Positions 45,140-59,214 of a stretch of DNA of 64,000 nt are shown piece after piece. A program made the position numbers and the translations under genes. The notes beneath the pieces were generated by a model. The model was not told the DNA's origin. It ran no database searches and saw nothing but the letters and a program-made list of their open reading frames with translations. Within the stretch, counting starts at the first letter, position 1, and each line of letters opens with the position of its first letter. The stretch comes from Ligula intestinalis (taxonomy: Eukaryota; Platyhelminthes; Cestoda; Diphyllobothriidea; Diphyllobothriidae): positions 42,938,024 through 43,002,023 of the forward strand of contig JAYGXS010000004.1 of the NCBI GenBank assembly GCA_036362985.1. The letters are read 5' to 3'.

Positions 45140-47840
45140 TGGAGTGACCGCGTTGCTTCAGCCTGCTGAAGCGCATGGTGCGCATCGTCGGTCGAACTGT
45201 CGGATAACCGAGGGCCAGCATTCTACGCTTACATAAGACCACGAACAGAGGACGTGGTAAGGCCACGACGGCATGACCGGAGTGGCATTTTGATAAACTG
45301 CCGCTCTTCCCCCGCCCAGTACTATGGGCACCAAGCGAGGACAAGTTTGATTAATGGGGCGGTAGCATTGGTAATAATGACGAAAACGGCTTTCGGCGCA
45401 CACAATCCTCCCCCTACTGGCGGCTTGGTAGAGGAGGCGATGTGCGGCCAGGCAGCAGTCCACCCAGCGGACAGCGGATGCCTACGATTGACAACTCCAG
45501 TCCACCATCTGCTGCGCTTGGACTCCCCTCCCCTCCCACTCACTGCCGACGCGACAACTGACGGCGGGACTTTTGTGATGCTGGAGCTCTAAATTCTTGG
45601 ATCTGCCTGGTTGCCAACTTGGTGAGAAAGAGAGGCACACGTGACACACGGTTCAAGACAGAATTCGGGTGCCTGTTGTGGACACAGAAACGGTTGGATT
45701 GACCAATGAAGGAGTAGGCAGTCGGTTACCTAGTAGCGCGAGACAGACAGAACAAAAAACCAAGATGCGTAGAATTGTGAGCGGACGTGGAAACATTTCG
45801 GGTTTCGAATGATTTTTTTAAATGCAATGGTTTGGGGACAAAATAGGGGCAACAGTGGTTTTATGGTCATTACTATTCACAGCCCAACTCTAGCAAAAAT
45901 AATCCACTCTTTGAATAGTAAAAACGGGATGCTTTTAAGAGGCAGCACATAAAAATGAAAGCGCCTCATTAAGCAGATGACCAATAGAACAGTGAAAACG
46001 TGAGTTGAAACTCGTGCGCCAGCGGTCCGGATCTCTAAATCTATCCTGTAAATCGTGCTACTAGTACAGAGCATAACGCCAAGCTAAGGTATACATTGTA
46101 GCTTATTAGGTTACGATTAATAAACACTCCAGCTACTGGTATCGACCTTACCCTAGCAGTGGCAACATAAGAAGTATATGAATGCAAACATGCGTGCCTC
46201 TGTTTCCTCTTGTAAAGCAGACAAAACCACGATCAATTTTGTAAATCCGAATGCTCAGACTAAAACAATTGCTGTCCCACCGATCACGTCTTTGCCTTCT
46301 TTGCAATAAGTAGCATATGCTTACTAAGTATTCTGTAAGGTAATTCAGCTCGTTTTTCGCCTTGAAAAGAGCGGAAAGGTTCCGCGTCTTATACGCTTGA
46401 TTTTTGTCAAATTATGTTTTCGACGAGACACCCCACTTTGAAGCGAAAACTGCTACATAAAACGAGTATTCGCGAAAAAAGCCTATATTACCTTTCTTTG
46501 ACATGCTCAGACTAATAAATGACTGGAGTAGGCCAGAAATCTTCCGTCGATAAAACATATCTAAGTCAACTTAGCTGATTAAGTTGGTAGTTAAGGAGCA
46601 AGTTCGTCGTTGGTCCCTGTGATAGTGGGGACAGTAATGTGCATACATAGGTTTACAAAATATGACAGCGTCCGAAACAATGGGCGGCGTGCGGTATGGT
46701 CCTGAAAGTTGCACCCTTAAAGTGGTCCCCCGACACGTCGAAAGACTCTTTCACGTTAGGGTGGGACGGTGTTACGGTTGCTAGTGCACTCTAAACTGAA
46801 TTTGGAGGATTGGAAGTGATGGGGGGAAGGAGATGTGAAAGTTTTTGACCAAAACACTTGTCCGGCCTAAAGTTGTCAGGGTGGTCTCCCTGCTTAACAA
46901 AAAAAGCTTGCTTCTGTGTTGGTGGCCTGAGGTCGCAGCGGCGGCAGCCAAATTCTTTCATTCTCCGGTCCAGAAGGAACGCAACACACCCTGCCCTCGC
47001 GTCCCGGTGACCGCACAGCCTTTCCTGGCAGGGAAAAAAATTACGGCGTATACTGCCGGACACATCCTGTCTTCAGAGGGTCAGTTGGTCATCCAGGCGC
47101 AGTCCCTGAGGAGAATGACTAACCCCTGTTGCAGCGGGCATGCCGTCTTTGGGAGCACAAGAAGTCAGTACTTAATGCCAGTCCGGGGTGGACGGTAGGG
47201 AGTGCGCAAGTGTTGCTTCGAGCGTCTACACACAGGGGTCCACAACTGACCACGAACAAATGGGCCAACAGGCGGCTGGTCCAGGTACGTAAGGTAAGAT
47301 CTGCGAATCACTGACGGACATACGGTTGGCTGGACCCGCGGCGCTACATACTCGTGGATGCAGCGGTGCATCGTGACGATGCCTGGTCAATTCACTGCCT
47401 TCCACTGACAACGTGGAAGCGCCCCGCGATTCAAGTCTGATCCCACCCAACGCCGGTACAGCGCGTGAAGTTAGCTGATGCGGGGAAGACAGCGTAATAC
47501 GCCCAGTTTCTGAAAAAGTAGGTGGATCGATGGGCTTTTGGTCGTTCCTTTTGCAGAGGTGAGTGCGATTTCTAGTGTATGTGTCGTCGAGCTCAGCCGC
47601 GGGATTGAAAATGACACCTAATTGACGGAGCGGTGCAAGCCAATAGTCACTTATCGTAGGGTTTATCGAATGAGTCGCAGGTCAGAGGAGCAGTGTCAGT
47701 GTGGTAGAGAAAATTAAAAACCCACTGAGGCCTGGCAACAAGCGGGAAACTGTTTCCTACGGCGGCCTTTTGTTTGCATCAAATACCCACCCCCTCGGGT
47801 GGTGCACTACCTGGGCTTGGGTATGACTGACTGAAGACGG
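45140..47840. other. Intron 3, unassigned part
   Basis: A decayed foldback MITE arm lies at 46255-46305 (TGTCCCACCGATCACGTC). A good acceptor near 47020 on the minus strand opens a frame, but no phase-compatible donor was found. Confidence 0.4.
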
Positions 47841-47844
47841 CTAA

Positions 47845-47945
47845 TATGCCAGAAATAGTCATTCCAGTCTCCCTTGTCTTTGCCGCAGATGTTCGTCTGT
47901 CTACATTACTAGCCGCTGTGCAGCGACAAACCGAGAGCCCGAAAA
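47845..47945. repeat. Family A end fragment
   Basis: CATTCCAGTCTCCCTTGTCT and TTCGTCTGTCTACATTACTA match the end region of the copies at 18442 and 52232-52300. Confidence 0.5.
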
Positions 47946-50240
47946 GCCACACTCAGTGACGGAGCTCACGAAATGTGGACCAGATTTCTGAAATATGTTT
48001 TCGCTTAAGAAACGGTCCAGGATATTTCGGATGAGCTACAACACCGGCATTTGAATGCACGTCATTTCGACTGCCTGCAGAATCAGCACACAATAAAAAC
48101 GATTACTAAAGTGCGCTTTTTAATGATTTACGATGGGCTTACAAATTCAAAAATATTATATGGATAACCTAGATTAAAAACTGTCTTTTTGTTCATACTT
48201 GGGAGCGAATAGCGGTTTCTTCGATTATTTTCTCGAAAAAAAGTTATCCTGCGGTTTTAAAAAAGTTTCTATTTAAGATAATTTTAAGATCACACAATGT
48301 GTCCATTTAAATCGCACCGGATTTGTTTGCCGATTAATTTCTCTTATCAATTGCAGGATATAGGCCAGAACCATTGTACGATTTTAGGAGCACTTTGTGC
48401 TGCCTTACCAGTGACATAGAGGAATGTATGATTTGCCTTGCACGGACGTCATATAGTTTTTAGTCTGAAAACCCTACACACACAGCTGCAACAGCAGATC
48501 AGGCTCAACTAGATACGGGGATCGGAAAACGTCTGATAATCTAACCTTTCAGTGTAAAATGTGGACAGGACGTGATTTGAGTTTTCTATGAAAAATATTT
48601 TAATTTGCGTGAAGATTTGAGGTCCAGATACCTTATCGTTTTCACCACCCCCAAAGAAAATAAAGCAGAAGAGGGTACGATGACATGGACCGACTTATAT
48701 TGAGACTGACGTATCGGACACTCTCTTGGTTCCATAGTCAGAGTAACTAAGTGATTGTTCCTGTTTGTCGGGACTGTTTCAGTCTTGCCTCATGCCTGCC
48801 GGAAAGGGGGAAGAAGTCACAGGAGCCCATCGGCGTTCAAACTCACGGTCAATCAGCAGCGAAAAGGCAGGTCAAAGACTGTGCGTCGAGCACGGATTTA
48901 ATACCAGACATGCGGCAAGGCTGAAACAGTCCCGACAAGCAGGAACCAGACGTCTTTCAGCGTCTTGGTTAATATTATCGGTTACTGGGGGTCAGCGGCG
49001 TAGAACCAATAATGGTAAATATGTGTGCCAAATGTGATTGCCCCGGCCAGAATGCTCTTTAAAATTGCAATTGTAGATTAGGCAGGGGCAATGCTGCCCG
49101 GATTGGAATCGGAGTGAAATGACGTTCGGGTCAGACGCACGTCAGTAACCAAGGTTGTCTTGATTTTGTGGGTCAAAGAAAGTGGCACCAGTTACCTGAG
49201 GTCGGCATGATTAGACTACTTACGGGAAGGACGAAACTTCCTGTATAAAAAAACATGTAACCGGTGGCTGCTAGCGGTCTGAACCAGCATGGGTCACGCC
49301 ATATAATATAAACAACCCTCGGCCCAGTGCAATCGGTCAACTGATTACACGCAGGCCATCTAAAACCCACCCCCAACGTTGTCTGCAACAATATCAATCA
49401 GCTAGGGTCGTCATGTTACTTGTAACTATGCTAGCTCGATCTATGCGTTGAGGACGCATACATTTTGAAAAATATATACTGCCTCGCAGAATGCCGTTTC
49501 ACTTAGATTTACATTCTGTAAAAGCTCGTAGGCCAGAATAACTCGTTTTTGCGATCATTACCTCTGTCTACAGTCGGTCAGAAATGCTGAGAAACACCAT
49601 TTGCTGTAAAACAGGCAACCAATAAGTTCTACACTTCGCTTTAAGCAAAACGCTATCCCTTGCAACCGGAATGAATCGTCTGGTCACTCTATCCCCAATT
49701 TCTGTTGCGGTATGTGGCCTGTCAACACTCTGATCGCATCTGTTCAACACTGGCTCCGAAATTATTGAGCAATGACTAATAAAAGTCTAAGCTGCAGTGT
49801 CGACGTTTACGGTGCATAGCCCGTGAAGTTGGGAGGCTAGAACCCAGTTCGACTTCCGCTAACGAATTGGGTTATTCTGCGGTTCTGTGTAAGGAATAAT
49901 CGGATGGGTCACAGGTTATATTTAAACTGGCAGGCACATACGAACGCATCTGGTTAACTTCCGTGTCTTATAATATGATGGCAGGACCAAACGCCCACCC
50001 CCGCACAATTGTTGTGGTATGCTGTGTCCAAATCGACAGCGAAATTTACCTTTATTCGTTAATTGGTAGTTTTGACATTTTTACACAAGTAAATTAGACT
50101 AAATTTTCGAAACTACAATAAAGGCTATTAATTCGGTGCACCTAGGAGTCATTTGGTTGATTTGATCATGACTGTTTGGACTGTCAGTAGATTTCAAGTG
50201 TTGCAGTGGGCTGGAAGGAAGATTTAACACAAATGTAATG
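47946..50240. other. Intron 3, unassigned part
   Basis: AT-rich stretches around 48040-48420 resemble the diverged family seen at 40, 51 and 56 kb. No exon was found. Confidence 0.4.
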
Positions 50241-50244
50241 AAAT

Positions 50245-50360
50245 GATCGCCCCGGGGCAGGGGTCTATTACCTCAGGTGGTCAGATCGTTGGCTGTAGGT
50301 TCAAATCCCACCGAAGTTGACGAGGTTTTCATAACTGGGTTAAATTGATTAACAAGAATC
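50245..50360 (+). repeat. tRNA-like repeat, family B (degenerate copy)
   Basis: A B box GGTTCAAATCCCACC and the downstream GGTTTTCATAACTGGGTTAA match the family tail. The A-box half is partly deleted. Confidence 0.5.
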
Positions 50361-50846
50361 GATGGATATCAAAGGAGTAGGTAGTGCCACCTGACTGAGG
50401 CACAATATTCTGCCACATTTTACAGGCGAATATGGCCAATTCAGTTCGATTAAATACGATCGGGAAACTACTGTGCAACTAGGCAAAAAGTTCTTAAAAA
50501 ATCTCTGTAAACTGGGTTTTCAGAAGACGCGGGACTTGACATTTTTACGGCAGATGCGACATTTTGAGGTAGTAAGAACCGAGGAATGTCGTTGCTGCAA
50601 CTTTGAAAGCTTTATTCTGCACACAATCAGGGCCATGGGACACCAGCCACAAGATCAACTCAATTTGTTTGCATCTTTAAAAAGTACGTTGAAAAAAAAG
50701 CACTGAATTAAGTCAGACGCAAGATGTTGAAGGAGTTACAGGCCAGACAGCTAGATAATTATTCTGAAGATTCAAATCGGCAGAAGATCGATAAAAAGTC
50801 AAGTATGATGACCAGAAGGAACGTATTATCGATGTAAAGATGTAAT

Positions 50847-51300
50847 AAACAGCAAGATTTATTGGATCCATCACATTTTGATAGAGCTCTACAGTTGCTG
50901 TCTCTCACTGCATAACGTGAATCACGTAAAAGAAGATACAAATTAAATTCATACAGAAAAATCGATACCATCAACAAGGCGGGCCAAACCCGACCTATTT
51001 AAACAGCTGGAGCATGTAGTGAACCTAACTCTGTCCTGGTAGCATTGGCTCCCTGTTTACACATTTCCCTTCCCAACTTCTTCCCCTAGACGTCTTTCCC
51101 CGTTTTTGCTGCCCATAGCGTTTTAACTTTCTCATGTTATTGAGCTGCCTCTTGGCCATTTCTTATGACCTTGTTGTTTTATCGATTTTTCTGTATAAAT
51201 TCAATTTGTATTTTCTTTTACGTGATTCACGTTATGCAATGAGAGGCAGCCACTGAAGACCCCTCTCGAAATGTAACAGACTCAATAAATCTTGCTGTTT
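50847..51300. repeat. Inverted repeat, arms 120 bp, spacer 214 bp
   Basis: Arms 50847-50966 and 51181-51300 begin AAACAGCAAGATTTATTG on opposite strands and share CATAACGTGAATCACGTAAA. Identity is about 80 percent by eye. Each outer end has the look of a retroelement 3' tail (AATAAATCTTGCTG). Confidence 0.75.
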
Positions 51301-51539
51301 TTGCCATCTTTAAATTTGCACCTGGAAAACGTTGCATTATCGATTACCTGGCGCAGTTATTATGAACATTAGAAAGAGGGGACTACAAACTAGGGTAGAT
51401 ATACTACCTCATTAAAGGTTGACCTAAATTCTACAATGTGTTTCCGCTTAGAAAATATTACCTCAGTAGAGTCGTAATATTAATTAACGTGTAGAATACT
51501 ATCCAGATATTGCAGCCACGTACGGATTCTAGCGTTAAA

Positions 51540-51790
51540 ACAAAGTTATTTCTCGCCACCTGCAAAATTATACTGAATAAGAACTCCCAACTTAAGTAGT
51601 CTGTATTTTACCACAGATTTTTGATTTTCTTGTATATTCAGGTATATTTAATAGAAAATATACACACATCGATTCTTTCTTGGACGCATTTGATAGAAAA
51701 ATAAGCCTCTTCCAATTTTACACCTGACGAAAGGGTATCTTTCGGTCTTTACAAACCTTCGATGTTAATCATGACTTGTAAGGCCGCCTA
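51540..51790. repeat. Diverged single copy of the 40-kb inverted-repeat arm
   Basis: CAACTTAAGTAGTCTG, TTTTTGATTTTCTTGTATAT, GAAAATATACACAC and GAAAGGGTATCTTTCGGT follow the same order as in the arm at 39980-40160. Further diverged relatives appear at about 56090-56180 and 56390-56560. Confidence 0.55.
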
Positions 51791-52013
51791 AACTGGACAC
51801 GTGAACAGGAACGGCCCACAATGTGTGTTTGGCCTCACGCCGAATTCCGAGGGAAATTAGCTTACGGATTAAGGTGATGGGTACTGTTAAGTTTAGGGCT
51901 GGGGTTAAGGTCACAGTTGTTACGGGCTGATGTTTTGAATTGCGTCAACTGTGCAACTTGGGTTTGGGGTAGGGCTAAGATGAAAGTAACGGATATTATT
52001 GCCGACAAAGATA

Positions 52014-52300
52014 GGGGAGACTGGAATGGCCATTTCTGGCTTACTAGCCGTCATCTGCCAGTCATACCCAGACCCAAGTGGTACCCCAACCGAGCCTCGA
52101 ACTCGCTACCTTTTTTAATCAGAGTCCAACGCCCCTAACCATTGAACCACGAGCCCATTGTCTTGCCAGTTAAGGTCGGGGGATATTTACACTCATTGAT
52201 GAACGTTCATCGTTCGCTCTGCTTTGGGTCTCGCCATCCAAGTCTACCTTGTTTTTGCCGGCAGAAGTGTCTGTCTATACTACCAGCTGCTACGGTTGTC
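52014..52300 (-). repeat. Family A tRNA-like repeat, best copy
   Basis: The minus-strand core has TCGTGGTTCAATGGTTAG and GAGTTCGAGGC (A- and B-box-like). The plus-strand left end is GGGGAGACTGGAATGGCC. The right end region CATCCAAGTCTACCTTG is its diverged inverted counterpart. The copy is about 230 bp to the inverted end, with a short extension. Confidence 0.65.
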
Positions 52301-52652
52301 AGGGCCTCTGTCGAGGCCCAAGGCAGAGCAGGACAGATGAGTTGCGTTAGCAGTCGTTGAAAGTACGTCAACGAATGAAAATAGCAGTTTAGTTATATGT
52401 AAGCGTTAAGAAAAGGAAAATATTTATCCTTTCTGAAGTTCCTGAAGTGTTCCTGATACTGTTTAGGCGGCCATACAAATCATCCCGTTGGCAGGCTCAA
52501 ATCATTCTGTGTTATTGGGCTCGCCAACCATCTATTGTAGCTGTTAGTAATTCCCGAGAGGAAACTAAGGGTTTGAGACACCTCCCCGCATAATATTTCT
52601 TTGCTCCAGACCGTCATATCTGGCAATATTTCTACCCTTCTAGAGTACTCGG

Positions 52653-54690
52653 ATGTCGAATCATGCTGTAGACTCTCACTACTTTTTTAAACAACATTTT
52701 AATGTCTGCTATCCTCTTGACACTGTCATGGTTAGACCTGACAGAATTTCTTCTCACCACCTAAAAACTTTGAAACGTCAAAAGGAATTGTTCTATAAAC
52801 TAGGTCTGCGAGATAGACTAAAGGATCTGAACGCCCAGATAAAGCGTGAGATTTCCAGGCTGAATGACCTTTTTCTTAGTCAGTTATTCACTTCTTCTAC
52901 ATCTTCCGCTCCTCTCACTTCCTCCGAAACATGGAAGAGTCTCAAACGTCTCACTGGTCAGCGCAATACGCTGGCACATTTTGATGCTGACCTAGACAGC
53001 TTAAACTCAAACTTCATCCACACTCCCACCGACTCCTATCTCCCGACAAATGATATTTCTTTACCACCAAGTGATTTCTCTCCAATGTCCGTGGCAACAG
53101 TCATGAAACACCTAAACAAGGTTAAAGGTACAACAGCTGCCGGACCAGATGGCGTCTCCCCATTTCTTCTTAAATCGTGCTCTTTTCAATTAGCTCCTGT
53201 CTTGGCACATCTTATTAATTTATCTTTCATGGAGTCCAAGATTCCTGACGGCTGGCGTTCGGTCAAAATCACTCCTATCCCGAAAAAAACCACTTCAACG
53301 GGTCCCAAATCCTTTCGCCGAATTGCCTGCTCTTCTGCACTCCTCAAAACTTACAGAACGAGCAGCTTTGGACATCATCAAGCCGTTTTTATCCATTTTT
53401 TCTGATCCCTTGCAGTTTGCGTATAAAGCTAGGCGTAGTACACTAGGTGCTGTTGCTCTGGTAGTCCACTTTGCTCTTAGAGACTTGGATAAGGGATGTC
53501 GTTCATACGCATGTGCCTTTTTCGACTACTCCTCAGCCTTCAACACGATCCCGCGAAATCTTCTTAATAAAACCTTTGCATGCGGCTCTCCTGGCTGGGC
53601 CGTCTCTTGGCTTGGGGACTATTTTACTTCCCGCACCCAATTCGTTCAGAACGGGAAGCGAAAATCCACGATCCTTCCCAACAACTGTGGAGTTCTGCAG
53701 GGGTCTATATTATCCCGTCATCTTTTTTCTCTCCATACTGATGACCTACGATCTCCAAACGTATGTTTTTTTGTCAAATATGCTGACGACATGGTTGCCG
53801 GCCATCCTCTCAAAAGCCAGAACCATCTCCAAACACTGAAGAATGGACTGGACAATGTCACAGCATGGTCGTCAGAAAATGGCCTTTTACTTAATGAGCG
53901 GAAGTCATTCCAGAGTATCTTCAGGCTGCGACCCTCCTCCAGTCCTGAAACCATCGACTTTCTGCCCAACAAGGTATCCTCTTTCCGATACCTTGGTGTA
54001 ACAATGGCTTCCAACCTCTCATTTACTCTTCATATTGAAAACCTTTTTATTAAAATCCGAAAACTTTGATATTATATCCGCAGCTTGCGTTCTTATCGCG
54101 CCCCGCAAGCCCTCATCTGGCGTTTTATAGACGCTTGTATCCTCCCTCTCATTCTTTACTGCTTTCCAGTAACCTTTCCGGCACTACTCAAGAAAGACTT
54201 TATTATTATTAAACGTATTCTCCGCATGCTCGCTTCAGCTGCCGGCTATTCCTATGCTTTGTTAGCTGACCTTATAATTCAGCGACATTTCAAATCGGTC
54301 AAGAATTTAGTGGACCGTATTCTTAGTGAGGACGCTCACCCTCTACACTCCGAACGAATGGCTGCGAAGTCTTCTCGTACGACGCGCCGAAACTTCCGAC
54401 ACATGACATGTCGTACATCAGCCTACCAGAACTCGATACTCCCATTCTTAGCACGCTTCCTAACGTGTGAAGAAACGGAAATTGAGAAGTTGAAGGCCGA
54501 CCTGACTCCATAACTGATGTGGTAACCGTGTCGACTTCTTACTTTGAGTTTTGTGTGATCTTTGACCGTTTAATCTTGAGTTTTTGGACCCTTTAAATTC
54601 CTTTAATTCTTGCTCTCCGTGAATGGAGCCATTTTTTGCTGAAAGTTTGATATTACCATCAAAATAAAGTTCTAAAAATCAATCAATCAA
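52653..54690 (+). pseudogene. CR1/L2-like non-LTR retrotransposon, 5'-truncated
   Basis: The frame 52653-53405 has the linker and first polymerase motifs (TAAGPDGVSPFLLKSC, KITPIPKKT). An extra A near 53346 shifts the frame. 53323-54069 continues with LTERAALDIIKPF, FAYKARRSTLGAV, FFDYSSAFNTIPRNLL, VLQGSILS and FVKYADDMVAG. A single TGA at 54067 interrupts the frame, which then resumes to 54513 with RTTRRNFRHMTCRTSAYQ near its end. The 3' UTR ends AATAAAG and a short AATC repeat. The endonuclease is absent. Only two lesions, so it is a fairly young copy, antisense to the host gene in intron 3. Confidence 0.88.
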
Positions 54691-57600
54691 CCCTACTTTT
54701 TCCAGTTCCAAATAACCTTTTGTTGCACTTTCATTCAGAGTTTCAAAACCACAAGCTGCATACTGTACTTTTGAAAAAAAAAAGACTTCAAAAAAGACTC
54801 AACATTTTGCAGGGGATATGGACCATGGACAGATAAAATGCTTGAGGAGTGAATATTTCATGGCCTTAAAAATGCCTTATAATTTACAAATTTTCATAAA
54901 ACTCAAAAATTGTCCCTTTTAACGCATAAAATTAAAACACGATGAAACTTGCTACCAAAGGTGCGCAAGAAAAAATTTCGTTCATTTTTTCTGGTAAGTA
55001 TATTTGAATTTTATATAAGACCATCGAAAATCAATATTGAAAAATCGTAGTATTTAAAGGGTCTTTTTGTAAGGAGTTTAGATTTGAGGCGGCCGGAAAG
55101 GTGCTCGTCCAAAGACTGACAAGACTGGGACAGTTGGGCACTATACTGCACGTCAATCAATATTCATAGCCTACTGGAGTAACATCTTGTCTCGTAATCA
55201 GAACAGATAGAGCCACGCGATACGGTAAGTATGAGTGAAATCGACGACGAGTCAGAATTAACGAGTACCCTAGAACTGGGCTTTATCTATCTTACAATTG
55301 GCGTATTAGAACTGCAAAAAGGAGATAAAGAACGCTTAGAGTAATATAGGCAGCTGGTGAACGTTCGTCAACGAGGGTCAGATTAATTTTAGCATGACAT
55401 ATCTTCTAACCACGAACATTAAAATTTCACGAGATAACATATCCACTGCAATTTTTGTAAATGGGTGATGGTGGTTATGAAAGCATTAAAGCTGAATACC
55501 AGCCGTGGATTCAAGAAACATATTTTTTCGAGCACCTTCCGAGAACAGGTTGTTTGGACTGCTATACCCTGCTTTCTGTTTCCTGCAGTTTTCCCATATC
55601 AGTAGTTGGTCGGAGCAATCCACTGGGTATGGGCGCGGGTGTAGGCGTGCGAACAGTTGCATTCACAAACATGCCCCAACTATCTACCTCCAATAGGAAG
55701 CCAAGCTGTCTTGCTTTGGAAGGGGAGAGTGGCTGGAACATTTAGTCAGAAAAAAAGCGTACAAGATCGCTGCAGCCGACAACTGTAATTTGCACTAAAC
55801 ATAGCGACTGACCTTTAGAGAGGCTGCGATGGCAGTGGCGTCGGAACTGGTTGTCATGGTCGCAGAGGCCATGATACTGCAAGTATCTAGAGGCGTAAAG
55901 TGAAAGTCGAGAATTATTATTTTTAAAAAACTGAAAAGAACGTGGGGTCAAGAAACCACAGCTGTTACGGCAGTGGGCGTAATAAATGTTGAAGTTTAGC
56001 ATACTGCGAAGTTATTGCTTACGCAGTTTGAAATTTTCGATTGATTTCCGACGTCTGCATGAATTCTAATATACGTCATAGAAACCATAATCAAAAACAA
56101 TCTTGTATTCTTTCGGGGGAAAAAACATATTTACCTTCACATTTTATGCTTCCAAATAAGCTGTCCTTCGGTGCTAAAAACGTAACAATGTGAAGACTTT
56201 CTTAGACCATGCAATGTCCACTTAAATATTATCGTATCCGTTTCTTGCTCTTTAAATTCTGAAGTGTGTTTTAGAGATTACGAGGGACTAATCAAGTGGA
56301 GTTGTAAGATCGATCATCGTGCGACGTAATTTCAGATACACCAGAATTTTGGTTTTTAGATTCACTTCTTTCCAGCTGCCTGCTATAACCGCATGTAAAA
56401 AAATAAATACTCAAGTAGATTATATGCACAAAAATACTGCTTCTTGTACGCAGTTGCAAGTCTTCTCCCAATTTTATGCTCGAAGAAAAGGCACCTTTCT
56501 GTGTCGCGTTATGATATTTTCTTCAGACCGTACACTATCCACTCGAATAAAATCGCACCACGTACTTTTATTATTCTTACTCTTCAAGTCTACGGCAGAG
56601 CCTACATCCATCACAAAATTTGATGAGCACTATGTGGTACTCTACTAATGGTATGGAGGAATGCAGGCTATGCATTACATGGAAAATATACGGCTTATAG
56701 ACTCACTCACTGAACTCAAAATAAGTGGGGGTTGCAAAAATATCTTTAAAATCCAAATATATTCTCCTTCTGAGTAAAAAAAAATTGAAGAAGTGATTTT
56801 CCACAAAAAGGCTAGTGTTGTGCGTGTGTTCTATAAAATATATTCGAAGTTATGATTTTTTATCATGCGCTACATTTTAGGCGGCCGAAAATAATTGCAT
56901 TCAAAAGTTAACATCCCGGCGCGTCGGAAATATTGGAGGATTATGTCGCATGACAAACAATTTTACATCCCCAATTAACTTATTTTCTTATCAACCTGAC
57001 GTTTCTCAGTCATGCTCGAACCCATTACCACAGACACTATTAGATACGCGTGAAAGGACCGCCTAGAGCATCTTGACAGTCGAGCTGGATAAGTAAATAG
57101 AGAGCACTCAGTAATTCCACTACAGTAGAACGTAGAATCATTTTTCAACCTTGAATGATAGGATCTACTACCTGTCATCCATTATTACTACGCGCCAGTG
57201 AATCATGTCATTGGGTAAACGAAGAGCTTTCGATATTTTGACTCATGTGCATTGCTGCTTGGGGTATAGACCAATCTTGAAAATAAATTGATCCTGGAGG
57301 CTAATCCAATCGTTGAAGTCAAATTCCTGAAAACGTTATCCAACAGTTAACAGGGAGGGCATGCTCACTGTGGCTAATGACTATAGGTAAAATCCGAAAC
57401 TAGGCTTCACTTAGACGAAGCGATAACCTGGCAACTTGCATATTCAGGGGCCCGGCAGAGAAGCAAATAAAGAACAAGTAGTTACGAGGGTTTAGCTCAA
57501 AAATATAAAACACTTTAAATCACTTCCAACCTGCCATGAAGTGGAGCATCAATTTTAAAATCGGGCTGCGACACCCGCACACCCAGCATCCCCTAGCTCC

Positions 57601-58265
57601 TATTGCTTATGACCGTAAGCAGCAGGTTAGTCAACAGCCCTTGAGGAGACCAACGCCTTCGTAACTTTGGTAGCCACTGTTTTCAAACGACAACAGTGCT
57701 GCCGCTTATTGATCAGAAGTCAACCGGCCCCAACATGACATACAAGCAAAGTGCTAGGTTCTGTGGTATATCAGACCTAGAGCTTCAGCCGATGACAAAC
57801 GAAGCGTTTGGCGTATGGAAACCCGTCTGTCCCTGCAACCGTCGTGTCTGTCCTACACCTACAACAGGACTCACGAAATCATGAATAAGTACCGGTGAAT
57901 AAGCCCACGCACGTGTCTGTGCGTGTGTGGACATATTTGCGGACATGACTCAGCTCACTTAGTGATGATGAACGTGAACCGACAAGATCGGAAAGGTCTG
58001 GTCTGCACAGCATGTGTACAAGCGAACGGAGAAGGAGGAGAGGACAGTTACAGTAAACAAAAACATGTGCGCATGTATATTTCAGTGACATTTGTAAAAA
58101 GCGACCGCCATAATCACCAAAGACTGGGCGACCCCCTGCCTCGAGAATACAGGCAGCGACTTTCAGATTCCTCAGTTCGTCGTGAAGCAAGCGATAATGG
58201 GTGAGAGGGGTCGGCGCGCGAAAATTGAAACTGCTGCTACATTCTGTGACTCAAGTCACCAACGT
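54691..58265. other. Intron 3, AT-rich unassigned sequence
   Basis: It includes diverged relatives of the 40-kb arm (56090-56180 and 56390-56560). The rest is unrecognised and has no supported exon. Confidence 0.45.
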
Positions 58266-58284
58266 TGACAGAGTCGACGGGGAC

Positions 58285-58690
58285 GACATGTGGGTGCGCG
58301 TGTGTCCCCCAAACGGTCCACGTGGTAGACGCGCTGGATCAATAGGGGGGGGCTAGATCGGGGCACGGTAGCCATTATGCGGATTGTATTCTCATAACGA
58401 ATGTCACATGTAAGGGGGGGCGTGGTGACACGCCGACTCACATCACACCAGCCACCTGCGCCTGATCCCTGCCCAATCAGGACACGGCAGACTGAAATAC
58501 TGCATGTGTGTGACCTGCGCCTGACACCACCTCCGGTCTTCTTGACTCTGTCTTGACATAGGGCGCAGGTGGATAAATGGAATACGCAGTGCGGCAGATT
58601 CAGTGTAAGTATATTGTTACTTAAAACTTAGCCGCGCACGAGCCACCGTTACTGACCCACTTTTCTTTGGGGTACACAGTGGACATCGTC
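58285..58690. repeat. Direct repeat copy 1 (about 400 bp)
   Basis: ACGCGCTGGATCAATA, CACCTGCGCCTGATCC, CTCCGGTCTTCTTGACTCTG and CACAGTGGACATCGTCGG occur in the same order as in copy 2. Confidence 0.65.
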
Positions 58691-59214
58691 GGATGCAACG
58701 GTCGAACTTCAATGTGTGAATTTGGGCAGTTAATAGAGCGGGTTAGATGGGGAGATGCCTTGTTGAAGTGATGAGCTGTTCCGTGGACAGCTCCGTACGT
58801 AATGGTTGCTCCGCCTTGTCCTTAACTGGCAAAGGACTCACATTTAAGGATTTACGAAGGTAAGCTCTATTCATGCAACCAGAATCCGGTTAGCGCTTCG
58901 GGTGGCGAAGTAGATCAAATGAGGGTGTTAAACATGTGTTTCCACAACCCAATTGCTAAGAGACATCGCTTTGTTTCCCGTGTTCTAACAAGAGCGACAG
59001 AGGATCTTAAAAAGGATTACATTCATCTGGGCTATCCTATCACTACACCAAAGTGGGGTCGGAAAGTGGAATGCTATAGCTCCTAACGCTACAAAACCGT
59101 CATATAAAGGAGGGCAATTACCATACGCTTTCGGTAGAAGTAACTAGCAAGGGTTTCTATAATATCTAGGTTAACTGAGCGAGGTTTGTGTATGCGAAGC
59201 ACACAGTTGCAACA

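Noticed and set aside
46791..47063. Exon after a good acceptor (tttttttccctgccag) in intron 3
   Set aside because: No donor gives the phase 0 to 0 needed between exons 3 and 4. It remains open as an exon of an alternative isoform.
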